In this document: positions 18,476 through 26,183 of the stretch, piece by piece
How the letters are laid out: the number at the start of each line of letters is the position of its first letter
Numbering within the stretch: the stretch's first letter is position 1
Assembly (NCBI GenBank): GCA_023662835.1
Contig: JAMPII010000012.1
Location: 1 to 47,163, forward strand
From: Muribaculaceae bacterium
GTDB lineage: Bacteria > Bacteroidota > Bacteroidia > Bacteroidales > Muribaculaceae
DNA: 47,163 nucleotides
Reading direction: 5' to 3'
The notes under the pieces: model-generated
Told to the model about the DNA's origin: nothing
The model's input: the letters and a program-made list of their open reading frames with translations, nothing else
Databases searched by the model: none
Program-made: the position numbers and the translations under genes

Positions 18476-18512
18476 AACAGCTATGTATGAATAGTTCACA
18501 TACATAGCTGTT
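18476..18512 (-). terminator. Terminator of the fabG-DUF4290-murA-rimM operon
   Basis: A perfect 14-bp stem (18476-18489 with 18499-18512) has a 9-base loop. On the minus strand it is followed by GTTTATTTTTTAG, a T-rich tract. It sits 21 bases beyond the rimM stop. Confidence 0.75.
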
Positions 18513-18533
18513 GGTTGTGTATTGATAAACCGT

Positions 18534-19073
18534 TTAATTAAGTGACAACAACTCGTCGGGAAAATGCATTATAATTGTTTTTGTTTCAGGATTTATTTCC
18601 TCAATAAACTCATCGGCAAGCGGGATGTAAACTGGAGCATCAGATTCTTCCTTTTCAATTACAAGAAGAACATTCTCTGTCGAGAAATCGACGTCCGATA
18701 TTGTGCCAACAATCACTCCAACATTTGTAATTAAGCTATAGCCGACAAGGTCCCCGGCGTATAATCCATCTTCGTCGTCGGTAATAATAACATTGTCGGC
18801 TATCAATACAAAGACATCTAAATTTGTTAAAATTCTGGCGTCTTTATCATTGTTAATATCATTTAGGCTCACAATGAAATTCCCCGCACGTTTATTTCTA
18901 ATTCCTTCAATTATGAAAGGAATGTTTATTCCATCAATGTTAGCTATAATACGAACGAGAGAATCCAAGTTAATCTCGTCAGCATCATAATCGGTATATA
19001 GGTTTATCTCGCCATTTATGCCGTGAGGCTTACCAAAATGGCCGAAGTGAGTAAGCTCGTCGTTAGTTATCAT
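18534..19073 (-). CDS. rimM: Ribosome maturation factor RimM
   Basis: 179 residues. The N-terminal domain opens with the family signature FGHFGKPHGINGEI (about 10-23). A PRC-barrel follows from about 100, ending in PVYIPLADEFIEEINPETKT. RimM binds ribosomal protein S19 and helps the 30S head mature. The start codon overlaps the murA stop by ATGA, so translation is probably coupled. It is the last gene of the operon. The rest is somewhat diverged and acidic, but length and ends agree with the family. Confidence 0.92.
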   Translation of the reverse strand: MITNDELTHFGHFGKPHGINGEINLYTDYDADEINLDSLVRIIANIDGINIPFIIEGIRNKRAGNFIVSLNDINNDKDARILTNLDVFVLIADNVIITDDEDGLYAGDLVGYSLITNVGVIVGTISDVDFSTENVLLVIEKEESDAPVYIPLADEFIEEINPETKTIIMHFPDELLSLN

Positions 19074-20386
19074 CGGTCGGAGTAGCGGGTTATACGTGCG
19101 CCTAAAGCGTTCAAGCGCAGGTCGATGTTTTCATAGCCACGGTCAATCTGGTCGATATTCTGAATCTGACTTACACCTTTTGCGCTCATAGCCGCTATAA
19201 GCATTGCAATACCGGCACGAATGTCGGGTGACACCATCGACGTGGCTCTTAGAGAATTCAACCGTCCCGACCCGATAACAGCGGCACGGTGCGGGTCGCA
19301 TAAAATAATTCTTGCACCCATATCGATTAGCTTGTCAACGAAAAACAGTCGGCTCTCAAACATTTTTTGATGTATCAGTACGCTACCTGTCGCTTGTGTA
19401 GCTACAACAAGAAAAACACTGAGCAAGTCGGGCGATAATCCCGGCCAAGGAGCATCGGAAAAGGTCATGATTGAGCCGTCCATGAAAGTCTCGATTTCGT
19501 AACCGTCGTGAGCAGGAATTAATATATCGTCGTTTTGGCGAATCATTTCAACGCCTAGTCTTTTAAAAGCATCGGGCATTATGCCTAATTCATCGTAGCA
19601 AACGTTTTTCAACGTTATTTCACTAGCGGTCATTGCCGCCATTCCTATGAAACTGCCAACCTCAATCATATCTGGCAAAATGCGATGTTCAGTTCCGTGT
19701 AATTCTGTAACACCGTTAATTGTCAGTAAGTTTGAGCCTATGCCGGAAATATGTGCCCCCATGCGACAGAGCATTTTGCACAATTGTTGTATGTATGGCT
19801 CACAGGCGGCATTGTAGATCGTGGTTGTGCCTTTGGCAAGTACTGCGGCCATTATTATATTTGCGGTGCCCGTAACAGATGCTTCATCGAGCAACATATA
19901 TGTGCCAGTCAGGCCATTTGGCGCTGTGATTTTGTATGCTTTTTTTTCTGTCAGATAGTCAAATTCCGCTCCCAACTTTTGAATGCCGATAAAATGGGTA
20001 TCGAGACGTCGACGGCCAATTTTGTCACCTCCCGGTTTGGGTAGAATAGCTTCTCCGAATCGGGCAACCAGTGGCCCTACAATCATAACAGAACCTCGAA
20101 GCGAGGCTGCCTTTCGTAAAAATTCAGGAGTTTGCAGATACTCTGTATTAATATCGTCGGCCTTGAAAGAGTAGGTGTGAGGCCTAAGTTTTTCCACTTT
20201 TACCCCCATGTCCGATAGCAACGCGATCAAATTGTTTATATCCAATATGTCAGGCAAATTGTCGATGATTATGCGTTCCGACGACAGTAGCGTGGCACAA
20301 AGAATCTGGAGAGCTTCGTTTTTGGCTCCTTGAGGAGTGATGTCACCTTTAAGTGAATGGCCTCCTTCAACAATGAAAGTGCTCAT
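19070..20386 (-). CDS. murA: UDP-N-acetylglucosamine 1-carboxyvinyltransferase with Asp at the catalytic Cys position
   Basis: 438 residues of the EPSP-synthase fold. MurA transfers enolpyruvate from PEP to UDP-GlcNAc, the first committed step of peptidoglycan synthesis, in the cytoplasm. Lys22-Asn23 (AKNE) and the C-terminal IRAGIAM segment with the PEP-binding Arg are present. The mobile loop reads PKPGGDKIGRRRLD, with Asp121 where E. coli has Cys115; the codon is GAC. Cys to Asp keeps activity and removes the residue alkylated by fosfomycin, as known for mycobacterial and chlamydial MurA. The gene overlaps DUF4290 upstream and rimM downstream by ATGA, giving tight coupling. Confidence 0.95.
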   Translation of the reverse strand: MSTFIVEGGHSLKGDITPQGAKNEALQILCATLLSSERIIIDNLPDILDINNLIALLSDMGVKVEKLRPHTYSFKADDINTEYLQTPEFLRKAASLRGSVMIVGPLVARFGEAILPKPGGDKIGRRRLDTHFIGIQKLGAEFDYLTEKKAYKITAPNGLTGTYMLLDEASVTGTANIIMAAVLAKGTTTIYNAACEPYIQQLCKMLCRMGAHISGIGSNLLTINGVTELHGTEHRILPDMIEVGSFIGMAAMTASEITLKNVCYDELGIMPDAFKRLGVEMIRQNDDILIPAHDGYEIETFMDGSIMTFSDAPWPGLSPDLLSVFLVVATQATGSVLIHQKMFESRLFFVDKLIDMGARIILCDPHRAAVIGSGRLNSLRATSMVSPDIRAGIAMLIAAMSAKGVSQIQNIDQIDRGYENIDLRLNALGARITRYSDR

Positions 20387-20976
20387 TTTTTTCTTTTCCT
20401 CTTTTTGGATGGCGTTTGTGGAATTTCAGCCTTAAATTCATGGAGCTTACAATTTTCAGGTGATAGGCGTATTACTCCATGACTGTAAGTGGCCAAGTCG
20501 TTGAACACTTTTGTGTCGTCAACGCCTTCCGGATTAATTGAAAGCATTAATTTCTTCATGTGGTTAGCCAAAAGCAAAATCAAAGCGTCGCGTTCCGGTC
20601 CTTCGGGCATATCAACAGCACGTCCAATCATATACTCGACACACTTCCCATAATGACGCCACCGGAATTGTCCGTTTTCGTATGGGATAGGATCGGGAGT
20701 TGTTGATAATTGTTCACGACGTATTATTTCGAACGGATAATCGATATCAAGTTCAAAGTCGGCCATTATGGCGAGATGATCCCACAGTTGATGTTTGAAA
20801 TCCGGGTTATTTTTTGATGCCGGGAAAAGATTTGACATTGTTGCAATAATCGTATGTGCACATGCGTTTCGCTCCTGTCGGTCGGCAAGCGAGAGACAAT
20901 AGTCAATCATGTTTTGAACATTACGTCCGTATTCGGGAAGTATCAGTTTTTTAAGTTGTGTATTATAAGTCAGCAT
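20383..20976 (-). CDS. DUF4290 family protein
   Basis: 197 residues from the ATG at 20976. An ATG ten codons earlier (21006) exists, but it sits inside a hairpin stem and its extra residues look unlike a protein start, whereas MLTYNTQLKKLILPEYGRNV matches the start I expect for the family. The protein is soluble and helical and ends in a very basic tail (KKRKRKK), suggesting contact with nucleic acid or an acidic partner. DUF4290 is found, as far as I know, only in Bacteroidota and its function is not established. Its position, overlapping murA by four bases, suggests a link to peptidoglycan synthesis or growth, but that is inference. Confidence 0.83.
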   Translation of the reverse strand: MLTYNTQLKKLILPEYGRNVQNMIDYCLSLADRQERNACAHTIIATMSNLFPASKNNPDFKHQLWDHLAIMADFELDIDYPFEIIRREQLSTTPDPIPYENGQFRWRHYGKCVEYMIGRAVDMPEGPERDALILLLANHMKKLMLSINPEGVDDTKVFNDLATYSHGVIRLSPENCKLHEFKAEIPQTPSKKRKRKK

Positions 20977-20998
20977 TTTAAAATAACCTCTTAGAATT

Positions 20999-21038
20999 AA
21001 GGGCATTCGGGCGCCAAAAGCAGCGAGCGAATGCCCTT
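20999..21038 (-). terminator. Hairpin between fabG and DUF4290 (attenuator or processing site)
   Basis: An 11-bp perfect stem (20999-21009 with 21028-21038) around an 18-base loop lies 23 bases after the fabG stop. On the minus strand it is followed by AATTCTAAG rather than a T run, so read-through into DUF4290-murA-rimM is expected, perhaps at reduced level. Confidence 0.5.
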
Positions 21039-21061
21039 GTATAATTTAACGTTTCTGGTTG

Positions 21062-21808
21062 TTACATGTTCATACCACCGTCAACTTGAATAACCTGACC
21101 GGTTACGTATGATGACATGTCGGAAGCCAGGAACACTGCAACATTTGCGATATCGTCGACCTGACCACCACGACGCAGAGGGATACTCTTTATCCATTCA
21201 GCACGGACATCGTCGGGTAGGGCTGCAGTCATTGCTGTTTCGATGAAACCGGGGGCAATTGCGTTTGCGCGAATTCCTCGTGAACCAACTTCTTGTGCTA
21301 TCGATTTTGCTAGAGCAATCAGGCCGGCTTTAGAAGCGGCATAGTTAGCCTGGCCTGCATTACCATGAACACCAACGACCGATGCCATATTGATGATTGA
21401 ACCGCTACGTTGACGCATCATTAAAGGGAGAACAGCATTGATGAAGTTGAACGCGCTCTTGAGGTTAACCGCTATTACCGCATCCCATTGGGCTTCAGTC
21501 ATACGGAGCATCAAGCCATCTTTGGTTATACCTGCATTGTTTACCAGAATGTCAATATGGCCGAAATCGTCAACAATTTGTTTAACAACTTCCTTGGTTT
21601 GATTGAAGTCGGCAGCGTTTGAAGCGTAACCTTTGGCTTTCACTCCAAGAGCTTCTATTTCTTTTTCTGTATTTTTTCCGTTTTCGTCGATTACAAGATC
21701 AGTAAAAGCAATATTTGCACCTTCTTGAGCAAAACGCAAAGCCAAAGCTTTTCCGATTCCGCGAGCAGCTCCGGTGATGAGAGCTGTTTTTCCTTCGAGC
21801 ATTTTCAT
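21062..21808 (-). CDS. fabG: 3-oxoacyl-[acyl-carrier-protein] reductase
   Basis: 248-residue classical short-chain dehydrogenase. The NADPH motif TGAARGIG is at 12-19, followed by NNAG and the catalytic Ser, Tyr and Lys in NMASVVG and QANYAASKAG. The C-terminus (YVTGQVIQVDGGMNM) is typical of FabG. It reduces 3-oxoacyl-ACP in each round of fatty acid elongation. A tetR gene lies 128 bases upstream on the same strand, but fabG has its own -7 word. Downstream, a hairpin separates it from DUF4290-murA-rimM, so it may head an operon joining lipid and wall synthesis. Other short-chain dehydrogenases look similar, but the motifs and end favour FabG. Confidence 0.93.
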   Translation of the reverse strand: MKMLEGKTALITGAARGIGKALALRFAQEGANIAFTDLVIDENGKNTEKEIEALGVKAKGYASNAADFNQTKEVVKQIVDDFGHIDILVNNAGITKDGLMLRMTEAQWDAVIAVNLKSAFNFINAVLPLMMRQRSGSIINMASVVGVHGNAGQANYAASKAGLIALAKSIAQEVGSRGIRANAIAPGFIETAMTAALPDDVRAEWIKSIPLRRGGQVDDIANVAVFLASDMSSYVTGQVIQVDGGMNM

Positions 21809-21877
21809 AATAAATGGTTATTTGGTTATTATATGATTCTAAAAATTCTGTTGTTGCTGTTTTGTCAATATTCTATG

Positions 21878-21885
21878 CAAAGATA
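21878..21885 (-). promoter_or_regulatory. Candidate -7 element for fabG
   Basis: The minus strand reads TATCTTTG, a match to TAnnTTTG, about 70 bases upstream of the fabG ATG. There is no good -33 word. The TetR-type palindrome found at 22591-22615 is not repeated here. Confidence 0.5.
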
Positions 21886-21936
21886 GCGATTTAAGTTTGA
21901 GTGTATCTAATAATAAATGTTAACACTCCTAATATC

Positions 21937-22566
21937 TCAATTAGCAATATCACTATCTTTTATGTCTTTACAATTGTTTGTGCATAACGCATCGGCAATA
22001 AATTGTTTCGCATGCTTGCGAAGTAGCGTCTGGTCAACATTCATCTGGTCGAAATTGTCGCGCATATATGAAAGTTCAATCCCTTGAAAGAGCATAAGCA
22101 TCATATCGTAAACGCCATGAGCTTTATCCGCCACAAAATAGCCGCCCTTTATGCCGTCGGAAAGAATTTGTTGTAATAGTTCTAATTCCTTCTCGATAGC
22201 CGCTTTTCGAATACGTTCCATTCGGCGAACCTCACGTAGAAACAGCGTGCGGAACATAGGCGTGTCGTATTGTCTGCTAACGGTTTCTTCAACAATGTCG
22301 ATACGAACATCTATGAACTTTTCAAGTTTCTCTATAGGAGTCATATCGGCCGATGCGATATAGCGCAACTGTTTTACCAGCTGCTCGCTTTCACTCTCAA
22401 TCACAGCATTGTAAATTTCGCGCTTATTCTTGAAGTAGGTGTATATAGTACGTCGGCCTTTGTATGAAGCATTAGCGATATCGATCATAGTAGTATTCTC
22501 CATGCCTTTGTGGGCAAACAGTTGGCGCGCTACTTCTATGAGCCGTTCGCGGGTTTTTACTGACAT
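21937..22566 (-). CDS. TetR/AcrR-family transcriptional regulator
   Basis: 209 residues. The N-terminal DNA-binding domain (about 1-50) shows the TetR helix-turn-helix: RERLIEVARQLFAHKGMENTTMIDIA followed by the recognition part ending in RRTIYTYFKNKREIY. The rest is the helical ligand-binding and dimer domain, with no recognisable ligand. An operator-like palindrome overlaps its own -7 box, so it probably represses itself. The next gene on the strand is fabG, so a lipid-related signal is a possible guess, but the sequence does not show it. It lies 72 bases after the ogt stop. Confidence 0.9.
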   Translation of the reverse strand: MSVKTRERLIEVARQLFAHKGMENTTMIDIANASYKGRRTIYTYFKNKREIYNAVIESESEQLVKQLRYIASADMTPIEKLEKFIDVRIDIVEETVSRQYDTPMFRTLFLREVRRMERIRKAAIEKELELLQQILSDGIKGGYFVADKAHGVYDMMLMLFQGIELSYMRDNFDQMNVDQTLLRKHAKQFIADALCTNNCKDIKDSDIAN

Positions 22567-22590
22567 TTTACTGCAGAATAGTTGAATTAT

Positions 22591-22615
22591 GTCGCAAAAT
22601 TAATCATTTTACGAC
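22591..22615 (-). promoter_or_regulatory. Palindromic operator over the tetR -7 box
   Basis: A 25-base inverted repeat has arms GTCGCAAAAT (22591-22600) and ATTTTACGAC (22606-22615), which match at 9 of 10 positions around TAATC. The minus-strand -7 box TAATTTTG (22595-22602) lies inside it, with ATTG (22624-22627) as a weak -33. Repressor binding here would block the tetR promoter directly. Confidence 0.6.
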
Positions 22616-22638
22616 AATTTTAGCAATGATATTGCTAT

Positions 22639-23181
22639 TTATTTGTGGTATTTATGGGCTTGAATCTCGAGTGACAGAATATATTGTTTTGCTTCAATAC
22701 CGCCGGCATAGCCTGTCAATGTATTGTTTTTGCCGATTATTCGGTGGCACGGCACGATGAGCGAGATGGGATTTGATGCTATGGCCGATACCACAGCCCG
22801 AACTGCTTTTGGTTGCTCAATTCGTTGTGCCAGCTCATGGTATGATATGGTCTGTCCATATGGAATACTCATCAGCGCCAGCCATACCTTATTTTGAAAT
22901 TGCGAGCCGGTAAATCGAATTGGTAAAGAGAAACTCTTCAGATTTCCAGAAAAATAATCATCGAGTTGTGCAATCGCGTTACGAACCAATATTGAATCTA
23001 ATTCTTCGTATCTGGTGTTCAGGAACCTACAAATACGCTTTTCGTTTGTTGAGCGCCTTTTCCCTTCTGCCCAATCGCAAACGCATAATTTGTCGCGGAA
23101 GGAACCAACAATCATTTCACCTACAGGTGAATTATAATGTGTTAGTTTTATGGGTTCTATTTTATTGCTTATGGTTATCAA
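22639..23181 (-). CDS. ogt: Methylated-DNA--protein-cysteine methyltransferase (Ogt/MGMT)
   Basis: 180 residues. The active site IVPCHRIIG holds the acceptor Cys145, preceded by the conserved NPI and followed by LTGYAGG and a C-terminal Glu. PYGQTISYHELA (about 107-118) is the start of the DNA-binding helix-turn-helix. It repairs O6-alkylguanine by transferring the alkyl group to its own Cys in a single-use reaction. No ATG is suitable: the start must precede the conserved HYNSPVGEM, and the only candidate is TTG at 23181, which overlaps the nitroreductase stop as TTGA. The pair is thus translationally coupled. There is no Ada-type regulatory domain. Confidence 0.92.
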   Translation of the reverse strand: MITISNKIEPIKLTHYNSPVGEMIVGSFRDKLCVCDWAEGKRRSTNEKRICRFLNTRYEELDSILVRNAIAQLDDYFSGNLKSFSLPIRFTGSQFQNKVWLALMSIPYGQTISYHELAQRIEQPKAVRAVVSAIASNPISLIVPCHRIIGKNNTLTGYAGGIEAKQYILSLEIQAHKYHK

Positions 23182-23690
23182 ATTTTTGAAACTGTTTCGC
23201 TCAAAGGTTTGCGTGAGAAATGATTAGGCAGTGGAGTGGCACCTTCTGCGGCGTATCCCAAATCCAGTAACATCAGAATCTCTTCGTCGTCGGGAAGGTT
23301 GAGCATGGCGTGAAGTTTGTCAGCGTCGAAACAATTAACCCAACATGAATTCACGTTAACTGAGGCGGCAGAAAGCATAAGATGCGTAGCTACAATTGAG
23401 GCATCCTCTACTCCTGAATTGCGTTTGCCTCCCGGATATGTGTAAACATTGTTTTTATTGAAAGCTACTACAAGTACCACCGGAGCGCCATAGCGGCAAG
23501 GCGTACATTCATCAATTATTTTATGAGCTTCGTCCGACAAAGCAACATAAATATGCTGCTCCTGAAGATTTTTGGCGGTAGGAGCTAGCCGGCCACCTTC
23601 AAGAATAGTTTCCAATGTATTGTCTTCAAGTGGTTTGTTACTGTATTTTTTGCACGAATAACGATTCCGAGCCAGAGTTAAGAAGTCCAT
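23178..23690 (-). CDS. Nitroreductase family flavoprotein
   Basis: 170 residues of the FMN-dependent nitroreductase family. The N-terminal FMN-phosphate segment is NRYSCKKYSNKPL (about 8-20), followed by GGRLAPTAKNLQEQHIYV and, near the middle, the HLMLSAASVNVNSCWVN helix that lines the flavin. Substrates cannot be read from the sequence; members reduce nitro compounds, quinones or flavins with NAD(P)H. It is the first gene of a coupled pair with ogt, so removal of reactive compounds alongside DNA alkylation repair is a plausible theme. It is divergent from fmt, with a -7 box for each direction in the 88-base spacer. Confidence 0.88.
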   Translation of the reverse strand: MDFLTLARNRYSCKKYSNKPLEDNTLETILEGGRLAPTAKNLQEQHIYVALSDEAHKIIDECTPCRYGAPVVLVVAFNKNNVYTYPGGKRNSGVEDASIVATHLMLSAASVNVNSCWVNCFDADKLHAMLNLPDDEEILMLLDLGYAAEGATPLPNHFSRKPLSETVSKI

Positions 23691-23719
23691 ATTTGATTTG
23701 GCAGTTTGTTGTTTCTAAA

Positions 23720-23727
23720 CAAAGTTA
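23720..23727 (-). promoter_or_regulatory. Candidate -7 element for nitroreductase-ogt
   Basis: The minus strand reads TAACTTTG, 30 bases upstream of the nitroreductase ATG. It lies back to back with the fmt -7 box at 23749-23756, so the two promoters share their upstream region. Confidence 0.5.
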
Positions 23728-23748
23728 AGAAATTATTGCAATTTTACG

Positions 23749-23756
23749 TACCTTTG
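23749..23756 (+). promoter_or_regulatory. Candidate -7 element for fmt
   Basis: TACCTTTG matches TAnnTTTG, 22 bases before the fmt ATG. The expected -33 position falls on the -7 box of the divergent promoter, so simultaneous use of both may be limited. Confidence 0.55.
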
Positions 23757-23778
23757 CATTGAAAAAGGAATATCATAG

Positions 23779-24738
23779 ATGGAAAAAGAGAAGCTGAAAA
23801 TAGTATTTTTCGGAACTCCGGAATTCGCGGCGGAAAGTCTCGAAAAAATTTACGAAAATGGATACAACATTGTTGGTGTAGTGACTATGCCCGACAAGCC
23901 GGCAGGGCGTGGCCATAAATTACTGCAATCTCCAGTAAAAGGTTTTGCAGGGTCGAAAGGTTTACACTTGATGCAACCCGTAAATTTGAAAGACCTTGAA
24001 TTTGTAGAGCAACTCAAATCGCTCAATGCTGATCTATTTATTGTAATAGCTTTCCGCATGTTGCCCGAAGTAGTGTGGACAATGCCTCCGTTGGGCACCT
24101 TCAATCTGCATGCTTCGTTGCTCCCCAATTATAGAGGTGCTGCGCCTATCAATTGGGCTGTAATAAACGGCGACACAAAAACCGGTGTTACAACATTCTT
24201 CCTAAAACACGAAATTGACACCGGCGACATAATTGATCAGCAATCGGTCGACATTCTGCCCAATGAAAATGTTGGTGATGTTCACGATAAACTTATGCAC
24301 CTCGGAGCAGAGCTAACGCTAAAAACAATAAACAGAATTCTCGAAGGCACGCTGAAACCTATACCGCAGGATCAGCTGATAAATGATATTGAACCAACTC
24401 CGGCTCCTAAGATATTCAAAGATACATGTCGTATCAACTGGGAAAAACATGCCGAAAATATTCATAATCTCGTTAGGGGTCTGTCTCCATATCCGGCAGC
24501 ATGGACAGTCCTATCCGATGGGAATAATGAAATTAACATTAAGATTTTCAGCACATCCATTTCTGATCCGACCGATGCCGTTTCAGGATCACTTCTTATA
24601 CAAAAAAACAGACTCTTTGTTGCTTGCAATGATAAATGGCTTGAAGTTGAGCAGCTTCAAGCTTCTGGAAAGCGACGAATGACTGCCGCAGAATTTATGA
24701 GAGGAACCGATTTATCATCATATAAAGCTATTAATTGA
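23779..24738 (+). CDS. fmt: Methionyl-tRNA formyltransferase
   Basis: 319 residues. FFGTPEFAAESL (10-21) opens the formyltransferase fold. The catalytic triad Asn109, His111 and Asp147 is in NLHASLLPNYRGAAPI and HEIDTGD, one residue later than E. coli N108/H110/D146. A C-terminal OB-like domain (about 215-319) binds tRNA. It formylates initiator Met-tRNA using 10-formyl-tetrahydrofolate. No def gene is adjacent. hisS follows after 60 bases with its own -7 box. Confidence 0.96.
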   Translation: MEKEKLKIVFFGTPEFAAESLEKIYENGYNIVGVVTMPDKPAGRGHKLLQSPVKGFAGSKGLHLMQPVNLKDLEFVEQLKSLNADLFIVIAFRMLPEVVWTMPPLGTFNLHASLLPNYRGAAPINWAVINGDTKTGVTTFFLKHEIDTGDIIDQQSVDILPNENVGDVHDKLMHLGAELTLKTINRILEGTLKPIPQDQLINDIEPTPAPKIFKDTCRINWEKHAENIHNLVRGLSPYPAAWTVLSDGNNEINIKIFSTSISDPTDAVSGSLLIQKNRLFVACNDKWLEVEQLQASGKRRMTAAEFMRGTDLSSYKAIN

Positions 24739-24769
24739 TTTTCATAGCAATTGTTAGTTGAAAAATCAC

Positions 24770-24777
24770 TAACTTTG
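24770..24777 (+). promoter_or_regulatory. Candidate -7 element for hisS-valS
   Basis: TAACTTTG matches TAnnTTTG in the fmt-hisS spacer, giving a leader of about 17 bases to the hisS ATG. That is too short for a T-box or attenuator. The -33 position is only a weak match. Confidence 0.5.
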
Positions 24778-24798
24778 TGCGATTTTTTATGACTTAAA

Positions 24799-26169
24799 AT
24801 GGCTCAGAAACCTTCAATTCCTAAAGGAACGCGCGACTTTTCGCCATCGGAAATGGCGCGCAGAAATTACATATTTGACACAATTCGTCAAGTATTTTCT
24901 CTGTCTGGATTTAAACAAATTGAAACTCCGGCAATGGAAAATTTGTCAACTCTGATGGGGAAATATGGCGAAGAGGGTGACAAACTCCTATTTAAGATTC
25001 TGAATTCAGGCAACTACCTTAATGGTATTGATCGTCAACTGCTTGAATGTGAAGAACCTTCGGGAAAACTAACTTCACAATTGTGTGAGAAAGGGTTACG
25101 CTACGACCTAACCGTTCCATTCGCCCGCTATGTTGTTCAACATCGTGCTGATATTCAACTGCCTTTCAAAAGGTTCCAAATTCAACCCGTATGGCGTGCC
25201 GACCGCCCGCAAAAAGGCAGATATCGCGAGTTTTATCAGTGCGATGCCGACGTAGTGGGTTCCGATTCTTTATTGTGCGAAATCGAACTTTTATCGATAA
25301 TCGATGAAGTATTCCGTCGTTTTGGGATTCGGATAGCGATAAAACTAAATAACCGAAAAGTTTTGGCTGGTATAGCTGAACTTATAGGTGCACCAGACAA
25401 AATTGTAGATATAACTGTAGCCATCGATAAATTGGACAAAATAGGCATTGAGAATGTTAACCTTGAACTTGCCGAACGCGGCTTGTCGGAAGCAGGCATC
25501 AATGCTCTACAACCGATTCTGGCTATTGACGGAACAACTAAAGAACGATTACAAAAACTTTCAGTTATTTTAGCCGGATCCGAAATCGGATTGAAAGGCG
25601 TTCAAGAGCTTGAGACAGTAATCAATGGCGTTGAACGCTTCGGCATTGAATCGCAGCTCGACTTGGATGTTTCCTTAGCCCGTGGATTGAACTATTATAC
25701 GGGCACTATTATAGAGGTGAAAGCTCTCGACGTACAAATAGGCTCGATAACCGGAGGCGGACGCTACGATAATTTAACCGGAGTGTTTGGAATGCCGGGT
25801 GTGTCTGGCGTGGGAATCTCATTTGGCGCCGACCGAATTTACGACGTTCTCAATTCGCTCGATTTGTACCCGGAAACAGCGAAATCAGCTACAACGGTTA
25901 TGTTTGCTAATTTCGGCACCGAGGAGGCGGCTGCGTCGCTCTCAATCATAAAACAGTTGCGCAGTGCCGGCGTTTCGGCCGAAATTTATCCGGATGCGGT
26001 AAAAATGAAGAAACAGATGGCCTATGCCGACTCGTTGGGCGTAAAATACGTAGCCATAGTTGGAACTGAAGAAATTTCAAACGGCACCGTAACATTGAAA
26101 AACATGGCCGACGGCACCCAGAACACTTTCACTTCACAAGATTTAGTAAACTTATTAGCTCAGCGCTAA
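24799..26169 (+). CDS. hisS: Histidyl-tRNA synthetase
   Basis: 456 residues, class II synthetase. The start [10 protein letters not shown] (9-18) and motif 1 are followed by [15 protein letters not shown] (101-115) and motif 2, [20 protein letters not shown] (125-144). The histidine-A motif [11 protein letters not shown] comes next, then [15 protein letters not shown]-terminal anticodon-binding domain begins near 365. It charges tRNA-His in the cytoplasm. valS follows 14 bases downstream, so the two are co-transcribed. It is slightly longer than E. coli HisS (424) because of a middle insertion around 70-95, as seen in the longer bacterial forms. Confidence 0.97.
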   Translation: MAQKPSIPKGTRDFSPSEMARRNYIFDTIRQVFSLSGFKQIETPAMENLSTLMGKYGEEGDKLLFKILNSGNYLNGIDRQLLECEEPSGKLTSQLCEKGLRYDLTVPFARYVVQHRADIQLPFKRFQIQPVWRADRPQKGRYREFYQCDADVVGSDSLLCEIELLSIIDEVFRRFGIRIAIKLNNRKVLAGIAELIGAPDKIVDITVAIDKLDKIGIENVNLELAERGLSEAGINALQPILAIDGTTKERLQKLSVILAGSEIGLKGVQELETVINGVERFGIESQLDLDVSLARGLNYYTGTIIEVKALDVQIGSITGGGRYDNLTGVFGMPGVSGVGISFGADRIYDVLNSLDLYPETAKSATTVMFANFGTEEAAASLSIIKQLRSAGVSAEIYPDAVKMKKQMAYADSLGVKYVAIVGTEEISNGTVTLKNMADGTQNTFTSQDLVNLLAQR

Positions 26170-26183
26170 ACACATTATAAAAT

